Assembly: GCA_029891385.1 (NCBI GenBank)
Contig: CM057228.1
Coordinates: 69,641,523 to 69,705,522 of the forward strand
DNA from: Erythroxylum novogranatense
Taxonomy: Eukaryota > Streptophyta > Magnoliopsida > Malpighiales > Erythroxylaceae
Direction of reading: 5' to 3'
DNA: 64,000 nucleotides
The translations under genes and the position numbers were made by a program. The notes below the pieces were generated by a model. That model did not search any database, was not told the DNA's origin, and saw only the letters and a list, made by a program, of their open reading frames with translations. Positions 11,544 to 23,336 of the stretch are shown one piece after another. Within the stretch, counting starts at the first letter, position 1, and each line of letters starts with the position of its first letter.

Positions 11544-12982
11544 GGCCCTGTTTGGTTGGATGTTAATTAATGGAATGGAATGTAATAGAATGGAAGGGAA
11601 TGGAATGATTTATAATGAAATGGAATGTAATATAGTAAAAAGCTGTTTGGGAAGGATGAAAAGGTTCTTAATGTAATGTAGTGAAATATTGTTTGGAAGA
11701 TGGATGGAATGGAATGTAATGTATAATAAATGATTTTATACCCTTTATATTAAAATGGTTGTTGTAAGAGATTTATTATTTTATTATTAATTATATAAAA
11801 ATATTAGTATTAATTATTTAATATATTTTATTTTATGTGATTTATATTAAAATAATATATTTATATAAAATATATAAAACAATTAAATAATATATTCTTT
11901 TTACATATTTTCTATTTTCATTAATAAAATTTTTCATTCAATTTATTATTAATTGTATACAATTTATTATTAATTATATAAAATATTATTATTAATTATT
12001 TAATATATTTTATTTTATTCTATTCTATTCTAGGTGATTTATATATAAAATAATTTATTTTATTTTCATTTATATAGAAATATATACAAACAATTAAAGA
12101 ATAATTTTAAATATATTTTCTATTTTTATTAATAAAATTTTGTCTATTTTTAATTATATAAAATTATTATTATTAATTATTTAATAAATTTTTTATATTA
12201 ATTTTTTATATAAAAATAATTTATTTTTTTATTTATATAGATATATATATACAAATAAGAATAATTTTAATATATTTTTATTAATGAAAATAGAAAATAT
12301 ATAAAATTATTATTTAATTGTTTTATATATTTCTATATAAATAAAATAAATAAATAAAATTTAAATATAAAATTTTATATTTTATTATTAAATATATATA
12401 ATTTATTATTAATAATATAAAATATTATTATTAATTATTTAATAAAATTTATTATACTAAATATTAACATATACAAACAAGAATAATTTTTAATATATTT
12501 TTATTAATGAAACTATAAAATTTATAAAATTTATTATTTCATTGTTTTATATATTTCTATATAAATAAAATAAATAAATAAATTTTAAATATAAATTTTA
12601 TATTTTATTATTAAATATAAATAATTTATTATTAATAATATGAAAATATTATTATTAATTATTTAATAAAATTTATTATATTAAGTATTACTATATTCTA
12701 TTTGATATATTAATATTATGATTTGGTCAGAGTTGATATTAAGAAGAATTATTGAGGGTATATTAGGTAGTATGTATTTATTAGGTTATGCTCCATCCTA
12801 AACCCCTCAAATCGTAGGTTTCTTATTTTCACTGTTTAGGATGGAATGGAACGTAATATTAAACCCTCCACTTCCATCTCATTCCATTCCATTCCGTTCC
12901 GTTATGAAACCTTCAAAAAAACGATGGAAGTGTGTTACGTTCTATTCCATTTCATGTATTAGCCCTCAAACCAAACAGGGCG
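11544..12982. mobile_element. PIF/Harbinger (Tourist-like) non-autonomous DNA transposon, ~1.44 kb
   Basis: The left end starts GGCCCTGTTTGGTTGG and the right end, read inward, starts CGCCCTGTTTGGTTTG. The element is flanked by the 3-bp duplication TAA (11541-11543 and 12983-12985), the preference of PIF/Harbinger transposases. Removing it rejoins the LTR C sequence. Subterminal regions on both sides carry GGAATG/CATTCC repeats. The interior (about 11760-12720) is extremely AT-rich, with repeated ATAAATAAAATTT-type strings, and has no transposase, so it depends on an enzyme supplied from elsewhere. The superfamily call rests on the TIR and TSD; long for a typical MITE. Confidence 0.85.
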
Positions 12983-12985
12983 TAA

Positions 12986-14346
12986 GGGTGTCAAAAATGC
13001 AATAAAAGTTACTGCCTACACATTATCATCCAAAACAGTATCACAATCTTCCAAAAATCATAACTTCTTATCCCCTTGGCCAAAAATTCTAAGCTTTATA
13101 TCAAAAGAAATATCAGACCATATCCTACAACTTTCATGAACAATTTGGAAGCTAATTCTACCTCTAACAATGTCAATTCCTCAACCAAAATTTCTGCCCC
13201 CATAATTCCACCCTAAACCATAACCAAACTTTAAAAAGTCATAACTTACAATCCAAAATTCCAAATTGTGCAAACTTGGTATAAATGGAAAGAGCAAAGA
13301 AAGTTATACACTTTCTCTGTAGAGCTTGAAAACCAATTCCACCTCTAACGAGGTCAATTTCCTACATGATTGTTGCTGCCGTGTTTTCATATTATTAAAC
13401 ATCACCTAAACCATATCCATACTTCTAACATTCACAACTTTCATTTACTACATCCAAAGATGACATATTATACATCATTACAAAGCTAAAACATTCCTCT
13501 ACAACTTTACATAAGACCACTTGAGCTAATTTAAACCATAACAGTCCAGAATTGGCTTCAAAGTACAGTAACCACAAAACCCATACTTAGAGACATTTCC
13601 ACACACAAAACACATTAATCTTTAGAAAACCATCTCAAAGTTAACAATGCATAACTTTCCACCTCAAAATCGAAAAATGTCATACTTAGTGGCGATAGAA
13701 AGCTAACAAGAAAATATTCAACTTTAATGCAGACCAATTTTGCAAAATCTGTCTCAATTCTCCTAGAAAAATTCCTAAAGTTTCAGATCACAATTTTCCA
13801 TATTAGTGTCACAAAATAGCACTATTCATCCTGTACATATTGTTCACTTTCAAGTCACAATTAAAAACCCTTCAAGCAAAAATTGGACAGCAATTCCGTC
13901 ATAAGAATTCTAGCCAAACTTCTCAAGTTTAATTCACCAAACCTCAGCTCAATTGCATAACCATATAAAAAGTTATGATCAAATCTTTGAAACATATACA
14001 AATCCAATTTTCCAGATTCTCAACCTAACTCAATTTCTACCTCTTCCATACCATTTCTAAACCAATTTTAATTCAATTCACTTCATATATCTACCATAAC
14101 TAACTCACAACCTATCCTTGAACTTTAGTCCACAAAATTGCAGCACACACACTCAATCATTTTTCTTTAATAAACACTCATCTAACATCATTAAAATCAA
14201 TCCAAAACACTCAATTCACCTATCCTACATGACATATCATTCATCATCAATTAATCATAAATCAGCCAATAAAAATAACCTACCCATAGAATCAAAGCAC
14301 AATCCCATGCAATTAGCTTACATAACAACACAATTAATGCATTTAA
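12986..14346 (-). mobile_element. LTR C, second segment
   Basis: Continuation of LTR C between the Harbinger-type element and element D. It corresponds, inverted, to the middle of LTR B (about 6300-7640) and has no coding content. It ends TTTAA (14342-14346), the left copy of element D's TSD. Confidence 0.8.
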
Positions 14347-15052
14347 TGTTGGATCCCGTTTTCGAAACCCAACAGCATAAACTTAAGATCATCATACATC
14401 TAAAGCGTGGTTCCGGGAAATCCTTTCTTTCTCTGATACCACAAGATGTCGGACTCTGTTCCCAGAGCCCAACTTTTGTAGTCCTGAAACCTTGCGCTTA
14501 TTACACTTGCAGTGCTATATGTTGTTGTTCCATAAAAATGATGAGCGCACACTTCCTAAACATCAAAATCACTCGTTGACTTGTTCATATCAAATATAGC
14601 TTAAAGCCTCACGTTTGCATAGAGGCAAGAATCACCTTAATCGGAGTTATATAACTCAAGATACACTCCAAAAACCTAAAAGAGTTCATACCTGAAACAT
14701 GCTCTCTTAACCGACGTCTCACTTATTTTAATGCAAACTTCTTCAATTTAACTCTAAATGATACCAATTTTTGTAGCAAGAACGATATATGTTTTATAAA
14801 TCCAATGGTTCAAGCCTCACCTCAATTGGAGGTCGGATGAGGGATTTGTTCCCAAAATAATAGACTATGCTCACTTCTAAAATCAAAATGAAACTCTTTT
14901 GGCGCGATTATCATAACGTTTTATCTAGATGTTGGATTGTATTTGTTCTTTCACCATTTGACAATAGACATCTAGATCTACAACTCTAATGAAGACCACA
15001 AAACGAGATTCGGCCTCTAAGAATGTCCAAAAACACCATCTTTCCTATAGCT

Positions 15053-15211
15053 GTCCGTGAAACGGACACACATGTCCGTTTAACGGACACGTTCGGGTGA
15101 AAGTGTTCTAAATGGTTCGCAAATGTCCGTGAAACGGACATGGGCAGGGTAAGGGGTGTTTTTACACCCGAGACTGTCCATTTAACGGACATTCATGTCC
15201 GTTTAACGGAC
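15053..15211. repeat. Palindromic GTCCGTTTAACGGAC array, LTR D1
   Basis: Five 15-mers at 15053, 15074, 15125, 15176 and 15197: two GTCCGTTTAACGGAC, two GTCCGTGAAACGGAC and one GTCCATTTAACGGAC. Each has 6-7-nt complementary arms. Between them lies another inverted repeat, GGGTGT-TTTT-ACACCC (about 15154-15169). Spacing is irregular (21-51 nt). The homologous array in D2 has different word variants and a different arrangement. Confidence 0.92.
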
Positions 15212-17288
15212 ATCGAATTCTCCAAAACTCCAAAGCCTCTCATCTTCAATCCAACTTCAAACCACTTGTAACTATCACATTTCAAAACTCATAACTTCTT
15301 ATTTCTAGCTCCAATATGGGCATATTATACCTCCATGGAAAGATAACAAGATGAAATACAACTCTCATGAAGGATGCAAATGTTAATTTCATCATTAATC
15401 AAGGTAAAAAGCCACTCAAAGGACTCTGCTCGTTAAAGACCAATGTAACAGTAATATAGCTAAATGAACAGTGACTGAATGTGTTCTTCACCTCATAACT
15501 TTTTAACCCTAAATCCAAATGAGACAAATGATACACCCTAAGAAAGTTATGAACTTCTACTACAATCTTCACAATGACTTCTCGATCTAAATCAAGCCTT
15601 AAGAGAGTCTAAAACTGAAGCGAAGTTTCTGTCAAATTTTTAGGAAAATTTGACAGCACTTCCCTTGAAATTACAACTAACCAACTTCAGTCCTAGCTCC
15701 ACCACCTGCATAAAACTCAATATCCAACCTCATTCAACATAATTCAATCCCAAAAGTATCTCCAAATGCAATTCAAGGCAACAACCACACTCCTAGCATT
15801 CTAATCATATCCAAACTATACAATGATGCAATTGTTTTAAAACATACATGGATTCCACGAAATACATTAGAACTTAACATTCTTGCATTCATATGAAAAT
15901 ATGAGTTATTACAAGGTTTTAGAGGGCATTTTAAGCCACTACATCAATCCAAAATACAAACTTGCAAAAGCATCATTTTCCCAAAAATGCATCTAAAGCA
16001 TTGATTTACAAAAATTAACTTGAAATACACAAATTTATCCATTTCTGGAGTAATGCCTTTAAGCTCGATGGTCAATCTCGTGCTCCTCACCTGGAGATGG
16101 GACTGAATTGGAGGGGGTGAGCTTACTCTCATGGGTAATATGTTTATATTTATGCAAATAAGCTGAATTCTTTTCATTATCCATACTACTAGCAAAACTC
16201 TCATCAAACAATCATACAACTTTGCATTTCATAAATTCATCAAACTAAAAGCATAACTTTCATGATTCATGCATCTATCATTCTTGCAAATACATGCTAA
16301 CATATAAACACATAGCTAATGGTTCGGTAAGATAAGTACACAATAACTGTCGAACTACACAAGTGTAGTCGTATGCTGAGGAGTCCAAAAAGAAACATCC
16401 TATGCCACAATCGGGCAGGCGGGCGAAGCCTATACTGGTCAATGTGCACGTAACTTTGCTGGGTGGACTTAACTAACCCACAAAACATGAACTCATGCAT
16501 CAAAATCTGGACTTTTCTTGTCCAATTGGCTGATTTCTGAAAATGGATTTTTCATGCATCCAAATAGCTGATTCTTGAAAAATGTATTTCATGCTTAACT
16601 CACATTTCCTGATTTCACTAATATTCATGCTCATTCAATTCATGAACTTGTCAAGCAATATCAAGCAATGTCATATACTGTTCAAACTCTCACATAATGG
16701 CAATCATAAATCAATTTATACACAATCAAAGCTCAATCAATGCTCATCCCAAGGTAGTTGGAAAACATTAATTTCATTAGTTGAGATAGTATTTAAAACT
16801 TACTAACATAAAGAAAAAAATGAAACCCACCTTATATCTTGCTTAATCCTTGCTTAGGAGTGCTCTTCTCCTTGCTCTTCTCTTCTCTCTTGCTCTACTT
16901 CAAGAGAAACAAAAACCCATTTCAACATAACTTCAATTGAAAATCTACCTAACCTTTTACATGAAATTAACTAGAAAATCACTAAACCCACTTCATTTCT
17001 AAGCTTTCTACATCATAACCCAACTAAAAGCTAACACTTGAAATCATGACTTACCTTGGTTCTTGACTCAACCAAGGAGTTTCTTGGTTCAAGATGTAGC
17101 TTAGCTCTTCCTCTACACTTTTCCTTCTTGGACTTTCTTCAAACACCTACTCAAACTTTTGGAAAGTTAAGACCTAGCCAAGCTTCTCTTTTTCTTCTTC
17201 TCCCTTCTCCTTCCACGAACTTCTCCCTCTCTCCCTCTAATTTTCGTATTCTTCTCTTCTTCTCCTACTAACTCACTTAACTCCTTCT

Positions 17289-17297
17289 CTTTTTATA
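17289..17297 (-). promoter_or_regulatory. TATA box, element D 3' LTR
   Basis: TATAAAAAG on the minus strand, about 290 bases into the LTR and followed by a GA-rich leader. The same box is at 27595-27603 in the 5' LTR. Confidence 0.65.
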
Positions 17298-17586
17298 CTA
17301 CTACTAACTTACTTAAGCCCATAGGCCTAAAGCCCAACTCACTTCTTCTTCCTTCCTTCTTATATTCTCTTTAAACTACTCAAGCCCACTTATCTTTTAA
17401 GCCCATCTTATTCTCCTTTCCTTCCCTACCTCATTAAGGCCCAACTAACACATTTAATCTCATTAACTCACCACCTAACTCTTTAATGCTATCACATACT
17501 AATTAATGTCAACTCAATTAATGCTAACATAACTTACTCAATTAATCTAATCATGCTTAATTTAAAAAAAAAATTTGGGGCTAACA

Positions 17587-17610
17587 TTTCTCCCCCCCCT
17601 TAAGAAATTT
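17587..17610 (-). other. Polypurine tract of element D
   Basis: The minus strand reads AAGGGGGGGGAGAAA directly before the 3' LTR. It primes plus-strand DNA synthesis. The preceding sequence matches the GAGGACAAAATTTCTT block usual at the end of these pol genes. Confidence 0.85.
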
Positions 17611-18983
17611 TGTCCTCAAAATTCTTACCTGATTCATTGAAGAGGTGTGGATACTTCTCCTTCATTGCATCCAAAGGTTCCCACGTCGCCTCTTCAACTG
17701 CATGATTTCTTCAAAGGACTTTAACTAGCTGAATTGTCTTGTTCCTGAGAACTTTCTCCTTGCTATCTAGAATTGCCACTGGCATCTCCTCATAGCTCAG
17801 ATCATCACTCAGCTGAACCTCCGAGGTCTGAATAATGTGAGAAGGATCTAATCTGTACCTTCTCAACATGGAAACATGAAAAACATCATGGATCTGAGAC
17901 AACTCTGGAGGCAATGCCAACCTGTAAGCTAACGGCCCGATCCTCTCTAGAATCTTATACGGACCCACATACCGAGGACTTAACTTGCCTTTCTTACCAA
18001 ACCTCATGACTCCCTTCCATGGAGACGTCTTCAGGAATACTTTGCCACCTATTGCATACTCCATCTCCTTCATGTGAGCATCTGCATAACTCTTCATTCT
18101 ATCCTGAGCTGCCTTAAGCCGCTGCTTGATCAAACTAACCTTATCCATTATCATCTGAACCAATTCTGGTCCCATCAGCTTCCTTTCACCTTCTTCATCC
18201 CAACATATTGGATTCCTGCATCTCCTGCCATACAACACTTCATAAGGAGCCATCTGAATGCTCGAATGGTACGAATTGTTGTAGGCAAATTCGACCAACG
18301 GCAAATGTTCGTCCCATGCTCCTTTCAAGTCCATGACACACGCTCTGAGCATTCCCTCTAGGGTCTGAATGGTCCTCTCAAACTGACCATCCGTCTGAGG
18401 ATGAAATGCTGTGCTGAAACTCAACTTAGTCCCTAGAGCTTCCTGCAAACTACTCCAGAATCTCGACGTAAATCGAGGATCCCTGTCGGATACTATAGAA
18501 TCTGGAACTCCATGCAACCTCACTACCTCATCAATGTATTTCCTTGCTAACAACTGCAATGAATCTGTTTGCTTAATTGCCAGAAAATGGGCTGACTTGG
18601 TTAACTGATCTACAATAACCCATATGGCATCATGCTTCCTACTAGTTCTGGGTAAACCCATCAGAAAATCCATAGTGATCTTTTGCCACTTCCATTCAGG
18701 AATGGACAATGGCCTTAACATGCCTGAAGGTGCCTAGTGTTCAGCCTTGACTTGCTGACACACTAGACATCCGCCACATACTCGCTACATCCTCTTCGTG
18801 CCTTTCCACCGAAATGCTCCTTCGATCCCTCGACATCCCGGTGTCGTCTGGGTGCATGGAATAAGGCGCGTAATGTGCCTCATCCAAGATCTCATCCTTG
18901 ACTTCCTTAACATTCGGAATACACAATCTGCTTCCGACTACCATAAGTCCATCATCTCTCACTACTACTTCAAACCGCCACAT
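17611..18983 (-). pseudogene. Element D: integrase with C-terminal chromodomain, broken
   Basis: An open stretch of 336 codons (17711-18721) carries the integrase core: the MDFLMG aspartate, VSDRDPRF aspartate and the ERTIQTLEGML glutamate complete the DDE set. The GPY/F region (RYVGPYKILERIGPLAYRLALP-like) follows. The stop at 17711-17713 is TGG changed to TGA; beyond it the same frame continues with a chromodomain-like RNHAVEEATWEPLDAM block, the hallmark of the Tekay/Del group, thought to guide insertion into heterochromatin. The N-terminal HHCC zinc finger (18741-18983) is frameshifted. Integrase joins element DNA to the chromosome; this copy cannot be made whole. Confidence 0.9.
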
Positions 18984-18993
18984 TCGGATTTCC

Positions 18994-20331
18994 TCACGGC
19001 TTACTCAATTTCGCATCCCGCCCTACAACTCCTCGACTTTCTCTAAGTATCGGTCTCACCTTGAATTGAGCAAGAATGCATTCTGGCTTATCCTGCTTTA
19101 AGCTTATCTTAAGCTTAGCCATCTGTTCCAACAAAGGCAAGTAAATTGCCTGGACATGAGCTATGGATGACTTCCTACTCAATGCATCCGTTACTACATT
19201 TGCCTTGCCTGGATGGTACTCAATCATCAAATCATAGTCCTTAAGTAACTCAATCCACCTTCTCTGCCTCAAATTCAGCTCTTTCTGGCTCAGTAAATAC
19301 TTAAGACTCTTGTGATCCGTGAAGATCCTAGTCTCGCACCCCATACAAATAATGTCTCCAAATTTTCGTATAAAATTATCTGCTGCTAGCTCTAAGTCAT
19401 GAGTAGGATAATTCAACTCATATGGCTTCAACTGCCGTGAAGCATAGGCTATCATTCTGTCGCTGCTCGCATTAACACACAACCTAAGCCTTTTCTCAAG
19501 CATCACTGTATAATCGATACCCCGATCTCCATTGGGTAGGATTAGGATTGAGCGCGTTAATCTATGCTTGAGTTCCTCAAAACTCTTCTGACATTCTTCG
19601 CTCCAAATAAACTGTTGATTCTTCCTTAACAATTTAGTTATCGGCGCAGCTATCATGGAGAATCCCTCCACAAACCTCCTGTAATAACCTACCAGGCCTA
19701 GAAAACTCAGTACCTCTTTTACCGTCTTAGGCTCTTGCCAATTCACCACTGCTTCTACTTTTCTCGGATCAACATGGATCCCTCTGCTGGAAATCACATG
19801 TCCAAGGAAAACCACTTCATGCAGCCAAAATTCACACTTGCTGAATTTGGCATATAGCTCTCTTTCCCTTAATCTTTGCAACACTATTCTGAGATGCTCT
19901 GCATGTTCCCCTTCATCCTTGGAATAGACCAAAATGTCATCGATAAATACTATGACAAACTGATCTAAAAACTCCTGAAAAACCCTGTTTATAAGATCCA
20001 TGAATGTAGCTAGAGCATTGGTCAGTCCAAATGGCATGACCCTGAACTCATAGTGCCCGTAACGGGTCCTAAAAGTCGTCTTGCTAACATCAGACTCCCT
20101 GATTCGAAGTTGATGATAACCTGACCTGAGATCTATCTTCGAAAAGACCCTTGCTCCCTGCAGCTGATCAAACAGATCATCTATCTTGGGCAGAGGATAC
20201 TTGTTCTTAATCGTCACCTTGTTGAGTTTCAGAATCAATACACATCCGCCATGTTCCATCCTTCTTCTTAACAAATAGAATCGGCGCCCCAAGGTGATGA
20301 ACTTGGCCCGATAAACCGCTTTTCTAATCAT
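18994..20331 (-). CDS. Element D: reverse transcriptase-RNase H, open fragment
   Basis: 445 codons without a stop. RT blocks appear in order: [33 protein letters not shown], the catalytic [10 protein letters not shown] (intact FIDD) and [15 protein letters not shown]. RNase H follows, with [22 protein letters not shown] and [22 protein letters not shown], then the start of integrase ([16 protein letters not shown]). The first ~25 codons are out of frame relative to the RT family ([11 protein letters not shown] is missing), and the substrate-grip part of RNase H near 19490-19560 looks frameshifted and back. Chromovirus assignment is secure; activity is unlikely. Confidence 0.9.
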   Translation of the reverse strand: MIRKAVYRAKFITLGRRFYLLRRRMEHGGCVLILKLNKVTIKNKYPLPKIDDLFDQLQGARVFSKIDLRSGYHQLRIRESDVSKTTFRTRYGHYEFRVMPFGLTNALATFMDLINRVFQEFLDQFVIVFIDDILVYSKDEGEHAEHLRIVLQRLRERELYAKFSKCEFWLHEVVFLGHVISSRGIHVDPRKVEAVVNWQEPKTVKEVLSFLGLVGYYRRFVEGFSMIAAPITKLLRKNQQFIWSEECQKSFEELKHRLTRSILILPNGDRGIDYTVMLEKRLRLCVNASSDRMIAYASRQLKPYELNYPTHDLELAADNFIRKFGDIICMGCETRIFTDHKSLKYLLSQKELNLRQRRWIELLKDYDLMIEYHPGKANVVTDALSRKSSIAHVQAIYLPLLEQMAKLKISLKQDKPECILAQFKVRPILRESRGVVGRDAKLSKP

Positions 20332-20572
20332 TCTGCAATTGCTCCTTAAGCTCCCTCAACTCATTGGAGCCATCCGTATGGTGGTATTGAAATGGTGCGG
20401 TTCCGGAATCAAGTCAATTGCAAACTCAATTTCCCTCACCGCGGCAAACCTGGTAACTCTTCCGAAATACTTGGAACTCCCTCACTATAGGTAATCCTCC
20501 AACCTTCCTACTTTCACCTCTGGATCCACCACATGTGCCAAAAGGCCTCGCCCCCGCCCATCATCCTCGCCA
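20332..20572 (-). pseudogene. Element D: protease-RT linker, eroded
   Basis: In short frames the region still shows the ELPGLP-like and PYRMAP-like linker between protease and RT, but several single-base deletions break it. No open frame of useful length. Confidence 0.55.
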
Positions 20573-20959
20573 CTAGAAAAGTGAAATGATCCTCGTGCCG
20601 CATCTTCCGCCCCTCAAGACCACTTTCTCTCCATTTCCTAGGTCAAACTCCACTTCCTTACAGCTACAATCTAACTTTGCCCGGTACTTTTCCATGGCAT
20701 CCATACCTAGTATGACATCTAGTCCCTTTAGGTCTATAGGTAGCAAGTCTACTACCAATCTAGCACCATCGATACTGAGTTCACACTTCTTGTAGACTAA
20801 ACTGATCACTACCTTACTCCCTAAAGGAGTACTAACAACCAGAAAATTATCCATAATCTCAGGATTCACAGCATGCATATTCGGACTTGAGGACACAAAT
20901 GAATGTGTAGAGCCAGTATCAATCAGAATATAAACTGCTGAATTAAATAATTGAGCCAT
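20573..20959 (-). CDS. Element D: retropepsin (open fragment)
   Basis: 128 codons with the intact catalytic block DTGSTHSF near residue 14 and the GLDVILGMDAMEKY block near residue 80, in the normal order for a plant gypsy aspartic protease. It would cleave the Gag-Pol polyprotein as a dimer. Among the copies here this is the one with the canonical D-T-G triad. The upstream frame is broken before residue 1, so the methionine is internal. Confidence 0.85.
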   Translation of the reverse strand: MAQLFNSAVYILIDTGSTHSFVSSSPNMHAVNPEIMDNFLVVSTPLGSKVVISLVYKKCELSIDGARLVVDLLPIDLKGLDVILGMDAMEKYRAKLDCSCKEVEFDLGNGEKVVLRGGRCGTRIISLF

Positions 20960-20999
20960 ACCACCACAACTTCGAGCAACATGCTTCTTCCCTGGTCAT

Positions 21000-22255
21000 G
21001 GCAAATACTCTAGCTGGTGCCTGACCTTGTGCCCTTGGCCTCCTTGCAGGATTTGCCTTCCTCATGCCTCCCGAATCGCCTACTTCAGAATCGGTCAGTT
21101 CTCGCTGCTTCCGCTCGCCTCGACTTGAAATTGAGAGCCTCTTGCCTTGACCTCTGAGGACAATCTCTCATCATATGCCCCTTCTCTCCACATTAGAAAC
21201 AACCACCAAACCCCTTGAGACACTTCCCCGGATGTAACTTCCCACATTTACCATACTGAGGGTTTGTATACTTGCCTTTCCATGTCCTCCCTTGGCCTCC
21301 CTCACTAGAGACCTTTTAAATCGCCTTGATCACTTTTCGGCAGACCACTACTGCCCATACCACCCTGAGAATGAAAAGTCCTGGTGCTCCTTTCAGGTGT
21401 TGGAGCACTCACTCCCTTCCTGGAAGACTACTCCCTGGTCTTCCTCTTTCTGTTTACCTCTGACTTGATGTTCTCCAACTTTTCGGCCTGGAGAGCAGCA
21501 TCTACCAACTGCTGGTAGTCATGGAAATTATGGATCAGCACCTTCTCCCTGATCCCTAAGTGCAATCCACTCTCAAACTTGCGGCACTTATCCTCTTCAG
21601 TCGCCACAATGTTTGCTGCATACCGTGACAGCTGAGTGAATTTCAGCTCATATTCACTCACACTCAGCTCCCTCTGCGTGAGGCTCAGAAACTCCCTGAC
21701 CTTCTCTTGGACGTAAACCCTCGAGAAGTACTTCTTCCAGAATACTTCCAGAACTCCTCCATGTCAAGACTTGGAGGTATCGCTCGATCGCAAGGCACCG
21801 ACTCCCACCAAAGGCAACAGATCCCCCGCAATAAACTAGTTGCATATTCTAACCTCTCCTCATCTGAGCACTTCATCTGATTCAGGACCCTCTCGGTCCG
21901 CTTCAGCCATGCTTCAGCTTCCTCGGGATTAGTAGTCCCGCTGAAATCGACAGCCCTATACTTCCGGAGCTTATCATACTGCCCGCTCCGATCTACTGAA
22001 GTTGGCATCTGAGCTTGCATTCCTTGGCCATGGCATAAGTGAAAGCCTGGGCGAAGGCCTGAAAGAACTGGGGATCTACTGGATTTACTTGAGGCTAGGA
22101 GGGGGCTGGAGAGGCACTTCATGCTGCACACTTGGTGCCTCTGAATCTGAAACATGGATGGTCCCTGCATCCTGGGGAATATGGGATTCATCCGTACTTC
22201 CCCATTGAGAGCCTGATCGAGATTGAGCTCCTCGAGTTCTTCTTCGAGGCGGCAT
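21000..22255 (-). pseudogene. Element D: gag, frameshifted
   Basis: Gag begins with an ATG at 22255-22253 (MPPRRRTRGAQSRSGS), close to the starts of elements G and K. The capsid domain reads YDKLRKYRAVDFSGTTNPEEAEAWL and RTERVLNQMKC in one frame, then MSEYELKFTQLSRYAANIVA in another (21428-21661), so at least one frameshift divides it. The zinc knuckle near 21150-21215 reads C-F-stop-C-G-E-K-G-H-M-M-R-D-C: the spacing is right, but a TAA sits inside it. Gag would package the RNA. Confidence 0.85.
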
Positions 22256-22455
22256 ATTACTCCTTTAAATAGAAACCATTTCAAATCTTTAGCTCATGCT
22301 TTATGAAACCGGTTCAAATCATGTAAAACAATTCAAAACCAATGATGCATGTACTGTATTTAAAACAATGCATAGGGTTCATGTAACATGATGCATGCTG
22401 ACTCTACCCTTGAGGCTACCCACTAGGGTTCCTAGGAAATCATAAACCTAAGGCT

Positions 22456-22467
22456 GCTCTGATACCA
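22456..22467 (-). other. Element D primer binding site (tRNA-iMet)
   Basis: TGGTATCAGAGC on the minus strand, 4 bases from the 5' LTR end (22472). Fixes the element's 5' end. Confidence 0.95.
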
Positions 22468-23177
22468 CAAATGTTAGATCCCGTTTTTGAAACCCAACAG
22501 CATAAACTTAAGATCATCATACATCTAAAGCGTGGTTCCGGGAAATCCTTTCTTGCTCTGATACCACAAGATGTCAGACCCCGTTCCCAGAGCCCAACTT
22601 CTGTAGTCCTGAAACCTTGCGTTTATTACACTTGCAGTGCTATATGCTGCTGTTCCATAAAAATGATGAGCGTACACTTCCTAAACATCAAAATCACACA
22701 TTGACTTGTTCATATCAAATATAGCTTAAAGCCTCACGTTTGCATAAAGGCAAGAATAACCTTAATCGGAGTTATATAACTCAAGATACACTCCAAAAAC
22801 CTGAAAGAGTTCATACCTGAAACACACTCTCTTAACCGATGTCTTACTTATTTTAATGCAAACTTCTACCATTTAACTCCAAATGATACCAATTTTTGTA
22901 GAAAGAAATATATATGTTTTATAAATCCAACGGTTCAAGCCTCACCTCAATTGGAGGTCGGATGAGGGATTTATGCCCAAAAGAATAGACTATGCTAACT
23001 TCTAAAATAAAAATGAAACTCTTTTGGCGCGATTATCATAACTCTTTATATAGATGTCAGATTGTGTTCGTTCTTTCACCATATTAAATTAGACATCTAG
23101 ATATACAACTCTCATGAAGACCAAAAAACGAGATTCGGCCTCTAAAAATGTCCAAAAACACCATCTTTCCCGTAGCT

Positions 23178-23336
23178 GTCCGTTAAACGGAAACACATGT
23201 CCGTTTAACGGACATGTTCGGGTGAAAGTGTCCTAAATGGTTCACAAATGTCCGTTAAACGGACATGCAAGTCTGTTTAACGGACATGGACAGGGTAAGG
23301 GGTGTTTTTACACCCGAGGCTGTCCGTTTAACGGAC
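23178..23336. repeat. Palindromic GTCCGTTTAACGGAC array, LTR D2
   Basis: Five 15-mers at 23178, 23199, 23250, 23271 and 23322: GTCCGTTTAACGGAC twice, GTCCGTTAAACGGAC once, and two single-base variants. Compared with D1, a word at 23271 is present that D1 lacks, and D1 has a terminal word that D2 lacks. The array was therefore remodelled after insertion. Confidence 0.92.

Larger units (their letters stand above)
14347..17586 (-). mobile_element. Element D 3' LTR
   Basis: A 3.24-kb LTR with TG/CA ends, starting TGTTAGCCCC on the minus strand (17586). In the element's direction it has a TATA box (17289-17297), a strong donor-like AAG|GTAAGT (near 17054), a second donor-like AAG|GTGGGT (near 16830), the acceptor-like CTCCAG|GTGAGG (16091-16093) and a palindrome array (15053-15211). 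The 15-mer related to CACGTGCACGTTGAC is at 16438-16452. No genuine ORF. Confidence 0.92.

Noticed and set aside
12000..12720. Matrix attachment region or replication origin suggested by extreme A/T content
   Set aside because: The stretch is the interior of the Harbinger-type element; base composition alone does not support either function.
14118..14579. 153-codon ORF
   Set aside because: It spans the junction of LTR C and element D at 14347; low-complexity and not conserved in the other D LTR context.
15053..15211. CRISPR-like array of short repeats
   Set aside because: Words are palindromic and irregularly spaced (21-51 nt), within a plant LTR with chromovirus genes and readable TSDs; no cas genes.
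18074..18361. Plus-strand ORFs over the pol genes (for example 18074-18361, 42733-43062, 43879-44178)
   Set aside because: Antisense shadows of integrase and RT on the minus strand.
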